The position numbers and the translations under genes were made by a program. This document shows positions 28,892 through 42,499 of a stretch of 64,000 nucleotides of DNA, in pieces. The notes below the pieces were generated by a model. That model saw nothing but the letters and a program-made list of their open reading frames with translations, was not told the DNA's origin and searched no databases. Source of the DNA: Anisakis pegreffii (lineage: Eukaryota; Nematoda; Chromadorea; Rhabditida; Anisakidae). Each line of letters opens with the position of its first letter. Position 1 is the stretch's first letter. The stretch is from contig JAPYMA010000161.1 of the NCBI GenBank assembly GCA_035041965.1, positions 1 to 64,000 of the forward strand, read 5' to 3'.

Positions 28892-28904
28892 TTGTTCGTC
28901 TACG

Positions 28905-31900
28905 ATGTGGGTCTCATCAGTGGGCATTCTTATCGTATTCTGTCGATTCTCCACAGCAGCCACAAGCCACGGAGCTAAATGCGCCATTGAGTGCTATACA
29001 AAATGCGCCACCTCGGGCACTGTGAGTTATTCGTCTTTTCCAGATAAACTCATAGTTATAGAGTAATGTCAGGGGTGATTCTGTGAATGTGACCTCAAGC
29101 TTCCTGGAACAGCGCTCAGCAAATTTTAAAACTAAGACAACAGCATTGATTTAGTGGAGAAATGAATGAGTTTAAAAAAATAATTTCACTAAATTTTGAG
29201 AAAAAAAGAAAAAATATAGGTCAATATACTCATTAGTATGATCAAATAATTGAATGTGTATCATTGAACTTTCTCAAGTACAATTAGGTATTAAGAAAGT
29301 GATTCGGTAGGTTACTAAGTCTAGTGAACGCAGATTCACTTAATTCAATGAGAACAACACTGCCAATCGTTGAAAAGATCATCAATCAATTAATCACGTG
29401 TTTTGGAGTTTTTAGCATGAAAAAATGAAATTGAGCAGCTATCTGCCACATCAATGAGAGAATGTGTAGAAGAATTGTCGCGCAGTTGAGTGAAAATGTT
29501 CAGTGATGAATGATTTCATAATATTTAGGTCAGAGAGTCTTAAGAAGAGTAGTATGAAATTACAAGGACCTTGACCATCTTCCATTTGAAGAAGCACTTT
29601 GCATTTTTAATAATAACTTGACTGCCTCGTAGCACAAATGATGAAATACATAAAAATAAATTTGTATATAACAGTTATCGCTCACACTTCTTTGAGTGTT
29701 GGATATAATTTCGTCACGAAGTGAACGATTACAAAGCATCTAATAAATAGGTAACATCTCAATAGAAATCGGCTGACTATTTATTTTTCACGTATGCGAT
29801 ACCTTTCAATGCTGGAGCCTTCAACAACAAAATTTGAGCAAATTCACATTGACGATGAGCATCGAACACTAGTGGTCAAGTTACAACGATATGTACATGC
29901 TTTCAGAGGAAATTTTCTAAGAAACGGAATCGCTTAAACAGGCAGGAAACGAACACATCAGCAGTTCTAGTGACATACACAGAAGAACTCCCAAAATGAG
30001 CACTTTTAGAGACTCACTTCAGTTATCAGCAGTGATTTGGAAGAATTCTGTGCATTTGATAAATGATATTGTTCGAGTAATTAGGACAACATCTGTGATT
30101 GAGAATTTCAGCCAGACGCTTCGTTTTGTGCGTGTTCTTCGTTGAGTGTTCATCGTAGATGTGATTTGATCAATGAAACGACAGTGAAAGGTCATTAACT
30201 TCGTTTGATGACTCGAAAACAGTTTGATGTTCCATTTGATTTTTGCAATGTGAAACAAATAGCTTGCCATGAAAGTTCTAGCGAAAAACTTCAATTCGGC
30301 TCTATTTTTTCGGGTCACTGAGCAACAATCTTTAGTTGAGGAATCATTTTGATTTTATACGGTACTCTTAAAATGGTGCTAAAATAAAATTATTCAACGA
30401 ATTTTCTCACCAATGAAATCAAGAAATCAGTGTTTTTATCTGACAATATCAATCTTCAGTGATGACTAGATTGAATTTTAATCGATGCCAATGATGATAC
30501 GGGCAAAATGACCATTACTAGATTTTAGCCGATACAGTCGAGGATGTGCTACCCGTGCGGACGGAATATCTGAATTCTCAAACTATTCATATTGCGATGG
30601 CCGATAATCCGAAGGCGTTTGCATACATATTCGAGTTCTCGACAATGAGCACATCGCCAGATGATTGGATGTTTGCGGTAATGAAGCACGATTTACAGTT
30701 TGATCTGGAGCTCAAAAATGCTGATTGTGCAAATAAATTAGGAGATGAGATACAAAAAAGTTCAGTTACAAAATTCGCGACAGATTACTCTTATCAGGCA
30801 ACAATCGTTTATCACTTATGTGATTCGGGGATAGAACCTGTGCGTATCGTTGATTGTTAACATATTGAGTGGGACCATTTCTAATCGGACCTCACTATGA
30901 TGTCATTGATACAAGTCGTGCAGTTGTAAAGTTTAAATGTTCAGGGTGCGTCAGTGAGACCAGAAGTCACATTCACAATACCGGATCCGTGTCGAGACTA
31001 TCAATTTCGGGTTTTAATTGTTCTACGCTCAACGAATCCAGCACGCCAACTGATGGTTTTACGACCGCGAGCAATTAAAGTGGAACTGCCCGAATTCGTT
31101 GTAGACACCGAAAATGTTGGTGACCGTTCGCAATCCAACAGCACAGCTTTTTAGATTGTTGCCTCGATGATAAATTACGCTATCCTAGGATTGCATTTAA
31201 CCAATCTCTATTCCTTTTCGAATGGATCTCCTTTCTCTTTGCAGTCTTTTATTAACATATAACACCTGATTGTTCTGCAAAGAAAAACATTTCTTGACTT
31301 TGGTCATCTGCTTTTCGTTAAAATCAACGCCTCTAACGAGTGGTTGAATCGGTTTGAAGGTTTCCATCAGAATGACTGATATATGTTGCAACGAGTTATT
31401 GCAAAGAATGACATTCGTTGAACGTTCACATTGTGGGAGAGAAACATTTCAATGCGCTTAGGTTTAGATAGTAACCGAGCATCCGGATTACAACAATAAA
31501 AGTCGCACTGTGAGTGTGTACGTGAAATGGAAAAATCCATATGGATACTCAGATGAGGACATATATGGATACGAAGGAGCGGCTATATATCCGATTCAGT
31601 GCTATTCACCGGAAGAAGAGCTGCCCACACCGATGGTGGTGAGTTTTTACTGATATTGGAACATTTTCCGACTTGAGATCGTTTTTTCAAGATATTATTT
31701 CATGAAGAACGTTTAAGAAACTCTCTGGTGACTATGGTGTAAAAAGCTTCACCCTGAGCTGGAAATCTGATGAAGTGATTGAAAGTAAAAAATTCTGTTG
31801 CTGACTGGATTGCCTTGAGTTCGATGGTGATTCGAGCTGATTGCTTAGCTGTGGACCAACAAACTACAAGTATTGATGACCGTATAGCTAGGTGTGCGTT

Positions 31901-34900
31901 CCAGGAAGCGTTTCCTGGTGGAGGTCGTCTGCACGTCTCACTTCCGGCCGAAATGCTCGAAGGAAAATGTCGTTTATGGATTGAGGTTCGAATGCTGCCC
32001 AAATGTGTACGTCTCGAACCGTTCAGTATTCAACAGTCACTCGAATTGGACTGCGAGAAACTACCCACTCTTGACATATGCAAACATGGTTGTTCATTGA
32101 TCATTTTTCGGCATTTATTTTTGCAATAACACTCTTTTATATTATTGAAACACAAAGTATTCATATCATACAAACACAAAAGGGAGGAGATCCTCTAAGT
32201 AAGATATACGAAAGTTACATTTCATCATCCGAATCGATAGTACATTTTATCCGTGTACATCTTATACATATACAGCTAAAGTACAGATTCAAAGGTTGAT
32301 TTCACATATCACTTTGGTGTCCCTCACGAATCGTCTCTTTCGCGCTCCGTCGCGACATCATTCTTGAGAATCGCATGCGCACATTCTTGCAATTAACTAT
32401 CGCCCGATTGAGAACCAGTCAACCGCTGAAACTTTTATGCGCATTATGATACTTCCTAGAATCTTCTCACTTATTTGTTGAAGCAACAAAATTCCACTCG
32501 ATTCGTTGAACCCTCAAAGTTACCTTGAAAAATAAGCTAATCGAGCGGTTGCAGAGATTCCACCGCAGTGTACAGATGTGATCGATGTTTGGGGATCAAA
32601 AGGTGATGCCACAATAATGTGGAAGCCACCGCCTCATTTCGGTGAGCCACTCTACTATCATGTCCGATATGGTACATCACAAATGCAGGTGAGCTAGATA
32701 CATGGATTTTGTTTGCTTGCATAGAATCATGAAGGGGACTGACTGTATGCTTGTGCCGAGATTCTTTGCAATTATAAACACTTAATTGTCGATATTTGCA
32801 TGATGTAAATTTCTTGAAATGAAAAAAACCTCAATTGATACCGTTACAATAATTACTTCAATAATTGCTTCTTTCCTATTCAACCGTAGCGCAATTGTAC
32901 ATGTACGCTCCATTTTATGATGGTAATTTATTGCTTCATTTTAATGCAAATCATATACGGTCGTGTAATTGACACAAAGACCAACGTGATGGAATTCACA
33001 TCAAAAGAATGCTTAAAATGATATCTAACTGAACCAAACTGTTTCTTCGTTTCATAAATCCACATCCGGATTAGAGGCCAACTATCAAATGCAATGAGAT
33101 GGTGTTGTGAGCAATTTTAGGGAATACCACCGTTCGTTTCTTGGAAGATAGTGTCACGTCGTGAGGTGAAAACATCCGGCAGCGACGACTTCGATGAACG
33201 TTAAAATTGATGAAGATGCTGATTACGGTGTACAAGTTTGTGCCGTTTATAATCAGCAACGTAAAAAGCCGAAATTCGGTCTCGCTCGTGTCACTCCGTT
33301 CATGTGCACTTCGTGCAAAGCAATGCGTTGGTTTTAGTGGTTATATGATCTCCCTGAATGATCGATGTCCTAACAATCAGCATTTCAGAACCAATTTAGC
33401 CGGATATCGTTACCAAAGTATTCTATGTTAAGGCTATAAAATGTTCGTTTTGTGAGACGAAGTATTAGTGTAAAGCACCAGTTTCAGCTGCTAAATCGCT
33501 TGGACATTGTGGTGAATGCTCAAAAATTGAAGGACCATTACTGTTCGCTCGACGATGTCATCCAAAGGGTGGTATCAAATGTACATCCCCTTCAACCCTA
33601 CCAAATAGCACAGAATTGGACAATGCTACACCACTACGTTAGTCCTTCTGAACCTCCGTTAAAATTCAAGTCAGGCTCATCTTCCCGAATCCATATTAAT
33701 ACATTTTTGTTGGGTTTTGTTCGGCAGGTAATGTTCCATCTTCCAAATGAAACTCTATTGTCGAACGCATTGATGCGGCTAATAGTTTACCATCCATGGA
33801 AAGCTGCCTTTGAAAAGTCAAATTGTGTTCGATGAGAATTTTTCTTTTTGATAAAATTTGGGCATTTCAATTTGACAATTTCAGAAGAGTTGAATATGGC
33901 ATCTGCAGACAGCAATGTTGTATCTCTTTCGAATGTTCCACTCCATATTGAGCATTCTGAACGCGATAATATAACGATTATTGAAACGGTCGCACCAATG
34001 ATACACCATTCGAAAATTGTTTGTGTTTGATCTCTTTTCAAATTCTTATCTTGTTTGCCAGCCATCTGTTTTGCTGCTCGAATTTGTTAACGTTTCCAAT
34101 TCCTGAAAGGAAAACCACGGAAGTTAGCGATTCATTGGCTATGCCATTACCAGGACTTTTGCCTAATAAATCACCGTAAAAAACACGATCATTTTAAAAT
34201 TTATCTCCATTCTCGACCTGATTGCTTTTCTTCTCATTTGAAGTTCGTACAACATTTGAATCGGGTTCGATGAAAATGAAATTAGTTATAAATACAGTTA
34301 ATTTATGCTTGTGATTTACTCAAACACTTGCATTTTCAGTTTACACCACAAGGATCGCCACTAGTCACAAACAAACAACGAGTTGATCTGATGAAAACAA
34401 CCATTACTCCTTTGCTTCTCACCACATCACTACCATCCACTGAAACATCTCAGCACCATTCGACTACACTCAGAAGGTGAAAAATCCAATCTTTGAAAAC
34501 AAACTAATATAATGGCTACTTTTGGTGGCTTAGTAATGTAACATGGATAATAACAGCAGTAACCATAATCGTATAGTTACTTACGATTAGAACTTTTCTA
34601 ACAATGATTGAAGACGCATATTTATTCAGGCATTATGGTGTCAGCGGGTTTAAATCTATTTCTGTATAATTGCAAGAAATTACCCATCCAATCGTTTCAA
34701 ATGACAGTCCTTCATTACAGTTCACCACAACCAAAATCGACTCAAATATCGACAACAACAGATCAAAAATCCAGTATATCCACGCCAACATCTACGACTG
34801 AAATGGCCTCTGAAACGTCACAATCCGATACTATTGTCACTTCACAGCCATTCTCGACGAATGGAGAAATCTTCTCTAGTTCCGATACGGAAGATGATCA

Positions 34901-37253
34901 ATCACCAGAACCTACTACCTCAGTGCCATTGACCACTGTGAACATGAAGGCGACAGAAGAAAATTCCTCCAAGACACGAGACAATGTGAATCAACGAATC
35001 CAAACGAGAACTTTACAAACACATCTGAAAACTAAGTCGACTGATGAGATAATGAGTTCCAATGTAGCTCTATCATCTACTTCAATTTTGCCACCATCAA
35101 CGAATGGACCAAAGAAATTGAATATATTCAAGAAGCCATCGTTGAGTAATCAAGTTTCATGTGCGTTACGCAATGGGGTGCTGTGTAAGTTCGGCTGCGT
35201 TTCAAGGATGAAGTGAGTTTATGCGCAGTTACTTCGGATGCTGTAGCCAGTATATTTTGCGGAAAAGAAACGAACCAATTGCTTGACTGGAATATCTCAC
35301 TTTCATTTCATTTTTATAGATTTTAGCAAGGAAAATTTGCTGATTTGATTCAAACACTATGCCAGTCAATTTTCACTTTTACTTCCCTGAGAACATGCAC
35401 TTGAATTTTGCGGTTTTCATAGCATCGCTCTAGCGTGAACGATTTTCAACTACAGTCGAAGAGGTGCTGACGTGGGCAGTGAAGATAACTGCTTCAAAGT
35501 GGTTAGCAATGAAATTTCAGGTGTAAGTGCCCAGAAGTTGATCATTTTCTTGCATCAAACGGTGCATGTGTTGAAAAAAGCACGAAATCGTTGTCAATGT
35601 GCCTGTCGAAGCGTGATGTTAACGCCACTTGGGATCCACGTGTACGAGTGCTACACATTTACAGTCATGAGGTTAGCTGTCGAACAGTCGAAGATCACAG
35701 TTCTTTGCTTCTAATTTGTTGCATTTGTTTCAATTTTGAAATTCTCGCCTTTTTATTTCTATGCTAGGAATGTGTATCAGTGGTCACTTACCAATAATCA
35801 AACACATGTAATCGTAAATTTAAGGTTTTCAATGAAGTTAAAGAAAGGGAATCTGCTGATAAAGTTTTCCTTGAATTTGGTCGCGTGAAAGAGGCAAAAA
35901 CGGCTATCGGACGGCCGACAAAAAGGGTGCCGTTTGATGGATACGTCTTCGAAACATCGCCAGTCCAACGAAATCGAATGGTTGTCCGCAGAGATGTGAG
36001 TTACATCTGCAGATGCTTATCGAATGAACGCTCGGCCACATTCATAAGTTCATTAAATTCTCTAGATATGATACACACCCGACATTTTTGTTTCGATTAC
36101 AGTCCTTAATGTTTGGGGTGATGAATGCAAACAGCAAAGTGATAGTTTAAACTGATAAAGTATGCAGTTATATCTCAGATTTTGATCTGTAAATCGTCCA
36201 TAAATTTTTCGATATAATACTTGATTGTTTTAGAAAATCCTACGTCATGGACTGTTTCAAAATGCACCGTTCGTGTTCTATGTGAACCAATCGGTGAGTC
36301 CATTAGAGAGTACATATGGTTTGCGGATATGCCTATTCAATAGCAGCATCATCAAATCACCATTTGAAATGGACTGGGAATCTGAGAGAAGTAGCGGTGA
36401 TGAGAGCAAGCATCAGAACAACGGTGTTCAGGTTTGTTTTTCGAATCATTTCCAGGAATTTTTACTTTCCATGAACACTTTTTCAAGATATTCGAATGCA
36501 TTCACTTGGAGGTCTTTCTGATGCAACGTGAGGAATTCGCGAACTGATATTATCGCAAAAAATCGTAAAGATATTTTTTATTTATGGCGTGATGAGTTTG
36601 TTTTTTCATAATTATGAGATTTTTGAGGTGTCAAAATTTCAGGTTTTGCAACTTAGTCCAGTGCATTTCGTCGCAGGACTCGTTCAACCTGCAGTAGTTA
36701 CCGACAGTAGACATTTAACGCGACTATTCTCAATCATCGGACCGTTGATAATGATCGTTATTTTGGTAATTGAATGTTCACATTCTGTTGTTGTGCTTCG
36801 CAATTACAGCAGTACTTTTCACTTCGGGTCTCCGATGATCAATCACTTAGGCCCTTATGCCCTCACGCCAATTAAGAACTTGAGATCGATGTAGTTTGCT
36901 CATTTTAAGTTCTTGAGAACTTTCAAAGACTTTTCTGATTACTGAACGAAACAAAAGGACCTAAATTTGATCGGCGCTTGAGAACGATAACTATTTCATT
37001 GTATAGCGCAGTCTGAATCGGGAAATCATTTATGTATTAAGGCAGAAGTGAGATGATAAATTTTCAGATCATACTGATACTCGCCTTCTTCTACTTGAAC
37101 TACTCACGAATCAAGCAGTTCTACTCACGTCGAAAGACGCACTACTTCCATCCATATCTGATAAACACGAACGCGTCAACAATCCGACCGTATATTACAA
37201 GAAGTCCAGACGTTTCACCACAAACTTATTTCCTCACTAAACCATCGTACTGA
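28905..37253 (+). CDS. Type I membrane protein with fibronectin-III-like modules, EGF-like knot and Ser/Thr-rich stalk (receptor-like, unrecognised)
   Basis: Role unknown; the architecture suggests a cell-surface adhesion or receptor protein. Eighteen exons: 28905-29021, 30112-30190, 30529-30677, 30945-31119, 31472-31638, 31718-31784, 31849-32088, 32555-32688, 33121-33326, 33488-33637, 33885-34018, 34340-34476, 34721-35212, 35521-35671, 35825-35995, 36234-36431, 36643-36765, 37068-37253; about 1,006-1,024 aa. Order: signal peptide (~1-20); six-cysteine patch (~26-56, KCAIECYTKC); FNIII-like modules (IPDPCRDYQFRVLIVL; SFTLSWKSDE; DATIMWKPPPHFGEPLYYH; DYGVQVCAVYN); a second Cys-rich segment (GHCGECSKIEGP); Ser/Thr stalk (~540-730); EGF-like cysteines (CKFGCVSRMKCKCPEVDHF); a beta-rich region; one TM helix at ~945-968 (IIGPLIMIVILIILILAFF); ~50-residue basic Tyr-rich tail. 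All phases agree except inside exon 9, where the frame shifts near 33200. Either a 55-base intron (33161-33215) or a one-base frameshift explains it. Exon 2 rests on phase and cysteine content. AATAAA lies at 37485. Confidence 0.72.
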
Positions 37254-37484
37254 AATGCTTTCAGGAAATTTTACTCAGTCGTAATTTATTTCAGAAGTTG
37301 ATTTGACTTTGTAGAAATTGTCGAAGATGTAAACAGTTGTCAGCACTAAATCTGATCCGAATCAACAGTCTAAGTTCATACCACTGACTATTTTATTGTT
37401 ACGATGTTATCATATCTCCGTTTACTTATATTATTGCTGTGTTGTGATATTGATAGCTTTAAATTATTTCCCAATATTTTTGTA

Positions 37485-37490
37485 AATAAA
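37485..37490 (+). terminator. Poly(A) signal AATAAA of the receptor-like gene
   Basis: AATAAA 232 bases past the stop at 37251-37253, in AT-rich sequence. It is the nearest canonical signal on this strand. Confidence 0.5.
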
Positions 37491-38080
37491 GTAATAATTT
37501 CGTTTGATTCATTGCGTCACGATCAATCCGTTTCATTCGACAGGAACACCGCGATTTTGTCCCCAACTTCTACTTATGTCTTATTTTTTGTTGTTGTTGT
37601 ATCTATCCAGTTTGAGAGATTTGATCGAATAGATTGAGTAATTGACTTCCGAAGTAAGCAGGTATTGTGAGCTGTTGTTAAAGTAGAGAAACGATGTGCC
37701 ACTGAATCAACTGAATGAAAATTGATGCATCGAAAGTTAATTTCAGGATTGTTAAGCAATACATTTATTTGACTTTGACCACCACTCAGAGTAAACACTT
37801 TAACATTACCAAATAAAACATGCTTACAAACAGATACAAATGCAAGCAGCAGCAGCACATACAACAAGAACACACAAACAAATTATGTAAAACATCTTCA
37901 AAAAACAAGACAATTCAATCGAAATACATTTGTGTCGTTATGAGCGTTTGCTCATTAGACACATCCCATATCCATTCGTCGTTGAAATGCATTCTCTCTT
38001 TGCTTTATGCAAATATATAAACAAAAACAAACAACGTTCATTATATCGCTTATTATTGTTGATATATAACTAGTGTATTG
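37491..38080. other. Convergent intergenic spacer
   Basis: Separates the 3' ends of the receptor-like gene (+) and the cysteine-rich gene (-). The second gene has AATAAA overlapping its stop codon (38081-38086) and another at 37764-37769 on the minus strand. No coding sequence is supported. Confidence 0.5.
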
Positions 38081-38084
38081 TTTA

Positions 38085-41000
38085 TTACTTCTCGGCTTTT
38101 TTAGCAGCTACTGCAGATCGAACGCGCCTACGAAGACAACACGATGAATCCTGCATGCACCTGACATAACCGGATGAACATCCGCAACCGTTATTGCCAG
38201 CAAATGGAGGAATGACTTGTGATGGTTGGAGATTTTGAATAGCTGGATACGGGGTACACTGAACGATCGCCGGGACTTGTTGATTAATGAAGTTGTCCTG
38301 TCGTGATATGCACGATGATTGACATGATGGTTGACACTGTGGTATACATTGCATCGGAGAGCCAGCCTAAAATGATAATTTAACTCAAAATTTTGACAAA
38401 TATCTTCATGTTAGTAAGAAACGGTCTGAATTCGATCCACTTCCCACTGATTTATTAAATGAGGACTGACGACATTTGAAAAAATTGAGAAAGGAAGGTA
38501 GAGTTTCTAAAAAACTCGTATATGAGCGCATTAGGGATAGGAAATTTTGTTTGGAGACTGGAAAAGATTTTTCAAAAGATGAATCTAGAAATGCATAAGC
38601 TGGAATCAGTACCTGACAGTTGAGACCGCAACTTGGTTGTGGTTGAGGTATAACCGGTGGTATCACTGGAACTGGTGGGTTTTGTCGTTGAGCACAAGAC
38701 TGTTGACAGCTATACAAACAGGATATTGCACAGTTGACGTTTGATCCACACGATGCTTGACACATCGGTTGGCATGCTTGTATGCAGCCTTGTTGTTGAT
38801 CGACGCATTGAGACTGACAACCTGGCTGACATATCGATGGACATTGTGGTGGCATAGGTGGTATCACGGGGACTGGCGGGTTGATCGGTTCCGGTAGCAC
38901 ATTACCGGATGGATTACGTTGCATACATATGCGGATACAGGTAGGTTGGCATTGTTCAGCGCATGATCTGGGGGCTGTGTTGCATGAACTACGGCAACTC
39001 GGTTGACATGCAGCGAAGCAGATCTGTTGTTGCTGCAGACATTGTGGTGAGCAAGCAGGTTGACAGAACGATTGACATGGTTGTGGACGGGGAATGGGAT
39101 AGGTGGGAGGTATCACTGGTGTGGATGGAATGGTAGGCACCGGCTGAGGTGATACACCGCCACCAGGTATAATTCCAGGTTCTTGCAAGCAAGAACGTTC
39201 ACAGATTGGCAGACAAACTTGGAAGCATTGCGCATTGTTGTTGCATGTTGTTTTACAGCTTGCTTGGCAGGTTATAGCACAAATTTGTTGTTGTTGAATA
39301 CATTGTGAATTGCATGCCGGTGAGCAGCTGTTCGGGCATTGCACTTGAGGGTATGGCTGCGGTTGAGGGTATGGCCGAGGTTGAGGGTATGGCTGGGGTA
39401 GTGGCGAGGGTTGTGGAGCAATGCACTGTGGACGACACATTGGCTGACAGGACGTTGGACAAGCATTCTGAATGCATTGCTGTTGACATGCTGGCATACA
39501 ACTGGACACACATTGCGGTGGAATTACAGGTACTGGATTCGGGTAGGGTTGGGGCGTGACTGGTTGTGGTGGGATCACTGGGACAGGCTGAGGTGGTTGC
39601 CGAATGCAGGTTGGTTGACATGAGGGCATGCACGACGAAGGACATTGTTGTGGAACAACAATGATTTGTTCACGTTGCTGCTGGATGCATTGCGGTGAAC
39701 ACATCGGTTGACATGCGGTAGGACAAGCCTGTTGCAGACAATTGGGCTGGCAGTATGGCATACATCTGGAGGTGCATTGAGGTGGAATCACGGGCACTGG
39801 TGGATAGACTGGACTGGGAGGAATCACTGGTGTTGGTGGAATAACGGGGACTGGTGATGGGCCCGGACAAGGCGATGGACAATTTGGGTGGCAGGATGAA
39901 CCGCCGCAGTTTTGTTGTATGCACTGTGGAGAGCATCCAGGCATGCAACCAGGAATGCATTGTTGCGGTCTAGGTAAGGGTTGTGGAATTGGTACGATAC
40001 TACCCGGATGATTCTGGATACATTGTGGTGAACATCCAGGCATACATCCCGGGATGCATTGCTGAGATATCTGAGGTCCACACGCGCCACATTGAGCCTG
40101 AAAATTCGGGGTTGTGGCTGAATAAATGCATTGGTTTGTCTCTATATGAAAGCAGCTGGTTGTTCTACCTAAGTATTTGCAACAGTAGATCACTTGATGA
40201 ATAACAATTTGGGGGATATAAATAAAGGTTGAGTTTAAGTCAGTGTATCAGAAATCATTTATCGTTTAATGATCTCAGAACATCACATAAAGGCTTTCAG
40301 TCGAACCTGGTAGGTTAGAGGACCACATCCACAGGCGCTGAACTGTTGTTGGAGCGATTCACAGTTACAGTTCGGTGACACATTTGGTGGACAACCACAC
40401 TGCGATTGTTGTATATTTGCACAGTCACACTGTTGTATCTGAATTGGGAATGAGACTCAATCCGTTTAATGTGGTGTGAATCAAAAGATGGCAAATATTC
40501 GGATCATATGTTTCTATGTATTTGATTTTTGAATTCCTAGTTCTATGATTCAGTCATAGAATGCATTTGAAGGAAGCTATGAAAATATAAGAGTTAGGAT
40601 TTGATATGTGAAGCGGGTTTCTCGCTTTAATGCCGATTTTAATCAAATGATCTAAATGTAGTTTGGAGATTAAAAGAAGCATTTCAAGTTGATCATAAGG
40701 AATCAATTGCTATCAAATTTCGCAGTCCTCAGCTAAATTTCCATCAAAGACTGGAAATTCTCCAGTACCCGACAATGGCTATATCTAATGGTGGAAAAAC
40801 GGTTCGAACCTGCAGCTGTAACTGCTGACAGTTGCATTGTAGTGATGGTCGAATTCCAGGTGGGCAACAGATAGTCGTTTGCGGTGAACAACACTGACGT
40901 TTCGCTCGAACAAGTGGAGTGTTCGGTAGACGTTCCTGAATTTTGTGGGAAATCTGTTATCAAGATAATGATTTCAATGATAAGCTCAATTTTAAATATG

Positions 41001-41911
41001 TTTCCGTCCTAAGAATATGAATTTTCAATTCAGCTTTGAGCAAAATAATTCAGAAGGATGGAGTGAATTTACTCGAGGAGTGCTATATTATTGTTAGTTT
41101 GCTGTGCTAAATACTGATGAGTTGAATGCAGCTCGCGCAAACTAGATTTTGAAACTTGTATCTAGCACCGCTAAAATGATGATCCAAAATAACTCGCAAT
41201 AGCCTTGCATCACTCTCATTCTGTTTTATGCAAACAATAAATTGTTTCTTGTCACATTGACCGAATTGCTACAATTATTGCTGGAACAATTTCCGAATGA
41301 AGTATTGAGTTAAATTAGCTGAACAGTTAAGTGTGATTCAAAACTGATTGAGTTTGACAATCGTTTTGCAAATGAAATCAATACAGATCGCGTGATGGAT
41401 ATTCAACTGGTCACTCTTAAAAATATACTGGCACTTGGTTCGTTGTTTTATCTATTCAATTGTCAATGAAAATAAACAAGCGCATCTCAACTCGTCTGCC
41501 TCTTAATCGACCTAAAGAAAGACGATTTAATAAGCAATGGCCGCTAACGGCTATTGAGTATCAGTCAACTTAAATGTAAACAAATTGTGTTCATAACAAG
41601 AAATGATCACCACATCGATCATTTTGGTTACCATCTCGAGGGCTATAGGTTATTTTTCGGATCTTCAGTAGCATAATTCTTGGAATTTGTTCTGAATAGA
41701 GGCTGCGATAAAGTTCATCAGAATAGGGACTTCTCATGCTGATGACAGAATGTATGATAAATCTCTGCGCATTCCAGCAGTAGCCTTGGAGCAATTTGGT
41801 TGCAGCAAAGGTTAAATCACTGAAAATCTTGAGCGAAAGGCTTGGAAAAAAGTTTACCTCAGCGAGAACGAATGCGATATGAAATGCTAAAGAAACCAAC
41901 GAGACCTTCAT
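38085..41911 (-). CDS. Secreted Cys/Pro/Gln-rich repeat protein, C-x3-C type (ABU/PQN-like cuticle protein)
   Basis: Probably a disulfide-crosslinked extracellular matrix protein. Five exons: 41858-41911, 40810-40935, 40307-40438, 38613-40097, 38085-38366, all phase 0; 692 aa. The signal peptide occupies exon 1 (residues ~1-17). RAKR at 28-31 is a furin-type site just before the first cysteines (QCC), so a short propeptide is likely removed. The body has 17 exact C-x3-C-x3-C-x3-C units, e.g. QCIPGCMPGCSPQC, often paired. Pro-rich linkers such as PVPVIPP and Tyr-Pro-Gln stretches separate them. The C-terminus is basic (RRRVRSAVAAKKAEK). The spacing resembles the C. elegans ABU/PQN paralogues tied to pharyngeal cuticle; that is family knowledge and orthology is inferred. 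Several sizeable open frames on both strands inside exon 4 are shadows of the repeats. A TTTCAG acceptor 9 bases before the ATG implies a 5'-UTR intron or trans-splicing. Confidence 0.87.
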
Positions 41912-42480
41912 TGATGGCCCTGAAAATCAGTAATATCAAATAATTTCTGCAATCAAACGAATGAACAGATCAGCTCTCCAAGAGCATCTCAGAACTCATT
42001 ATGAGTTGAACAAACTTGCGCAATTTATTCTGGTAAGCAAGACTGCAGGTGTTGTTAGCATAAACTCGAGAAAAAACAAACTTGAGAGGCTGCTAGGTGG
42101 ACGAAACAAAAACTAAGTTGAAGCTCAAATAATCTTGTTAGCTTAGCAGAAGCTCCCACATTGGATGAGCCCAAAACCAGTTAAAACATTTCCAGATGGT
42201 GCCAGGTGAAGCACCGAATAGCTGAATCTTAAGCCTGATCGTCTTCAAAGGACAATACAGTGGATTACATTCCGCATTGTTGCATAATTTGCATTGGCAG
42301 ATTTTATCGTATCTAGTTGTATTGATCAAAATAATGAACGATAACGACTAAAAATTGAGATAATGAAATGTAACCATCAAATGACAAATGATCCGTTACC
42401 TAAAGATTGAATGGTGATGAAACGAGAGAAGTGATTGAATTACTGATGCTTAAGCCAGTGACACCGGTCATCTTATATAT
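41912..42480 (-). promoter_or_regulatory. 5' region of the cysteine-rich gene: TATA box and probable 5'-UTR intron
   Basis: On the minus strand TATATAAG (42472-42479) is followed about 70 bases on by TTTAG|GTAACG (donor at 42399). A clear GATTTTCAG acceptor ends at 41920, nine bases before the ATG. A short noncoding first exon spliced to exon 1 would fit. Trans-splicing at 41920 is the alternative. Confidence 0.4.
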
Positions 42481-42499
42481 TCAGCTAACCACTTCCACA

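Noticed and set aside
33452..33835. Plus-strand 127-codon ORF as the true exon 10 frame of the receptor-like gene
   Set aside because: The alternative frame over 33488-33637 is Cys-rich, matches exon phases on both sides and uses a strong TTTCAG acceptor; the longer ORF matches neither.
39253..39645. Several 60-130 codon ORFs on both strands (38989-40204)
   Set aside because: They are out-of-frame shadows of the 1,485-base repeat exon of the cysteine-rich gene.
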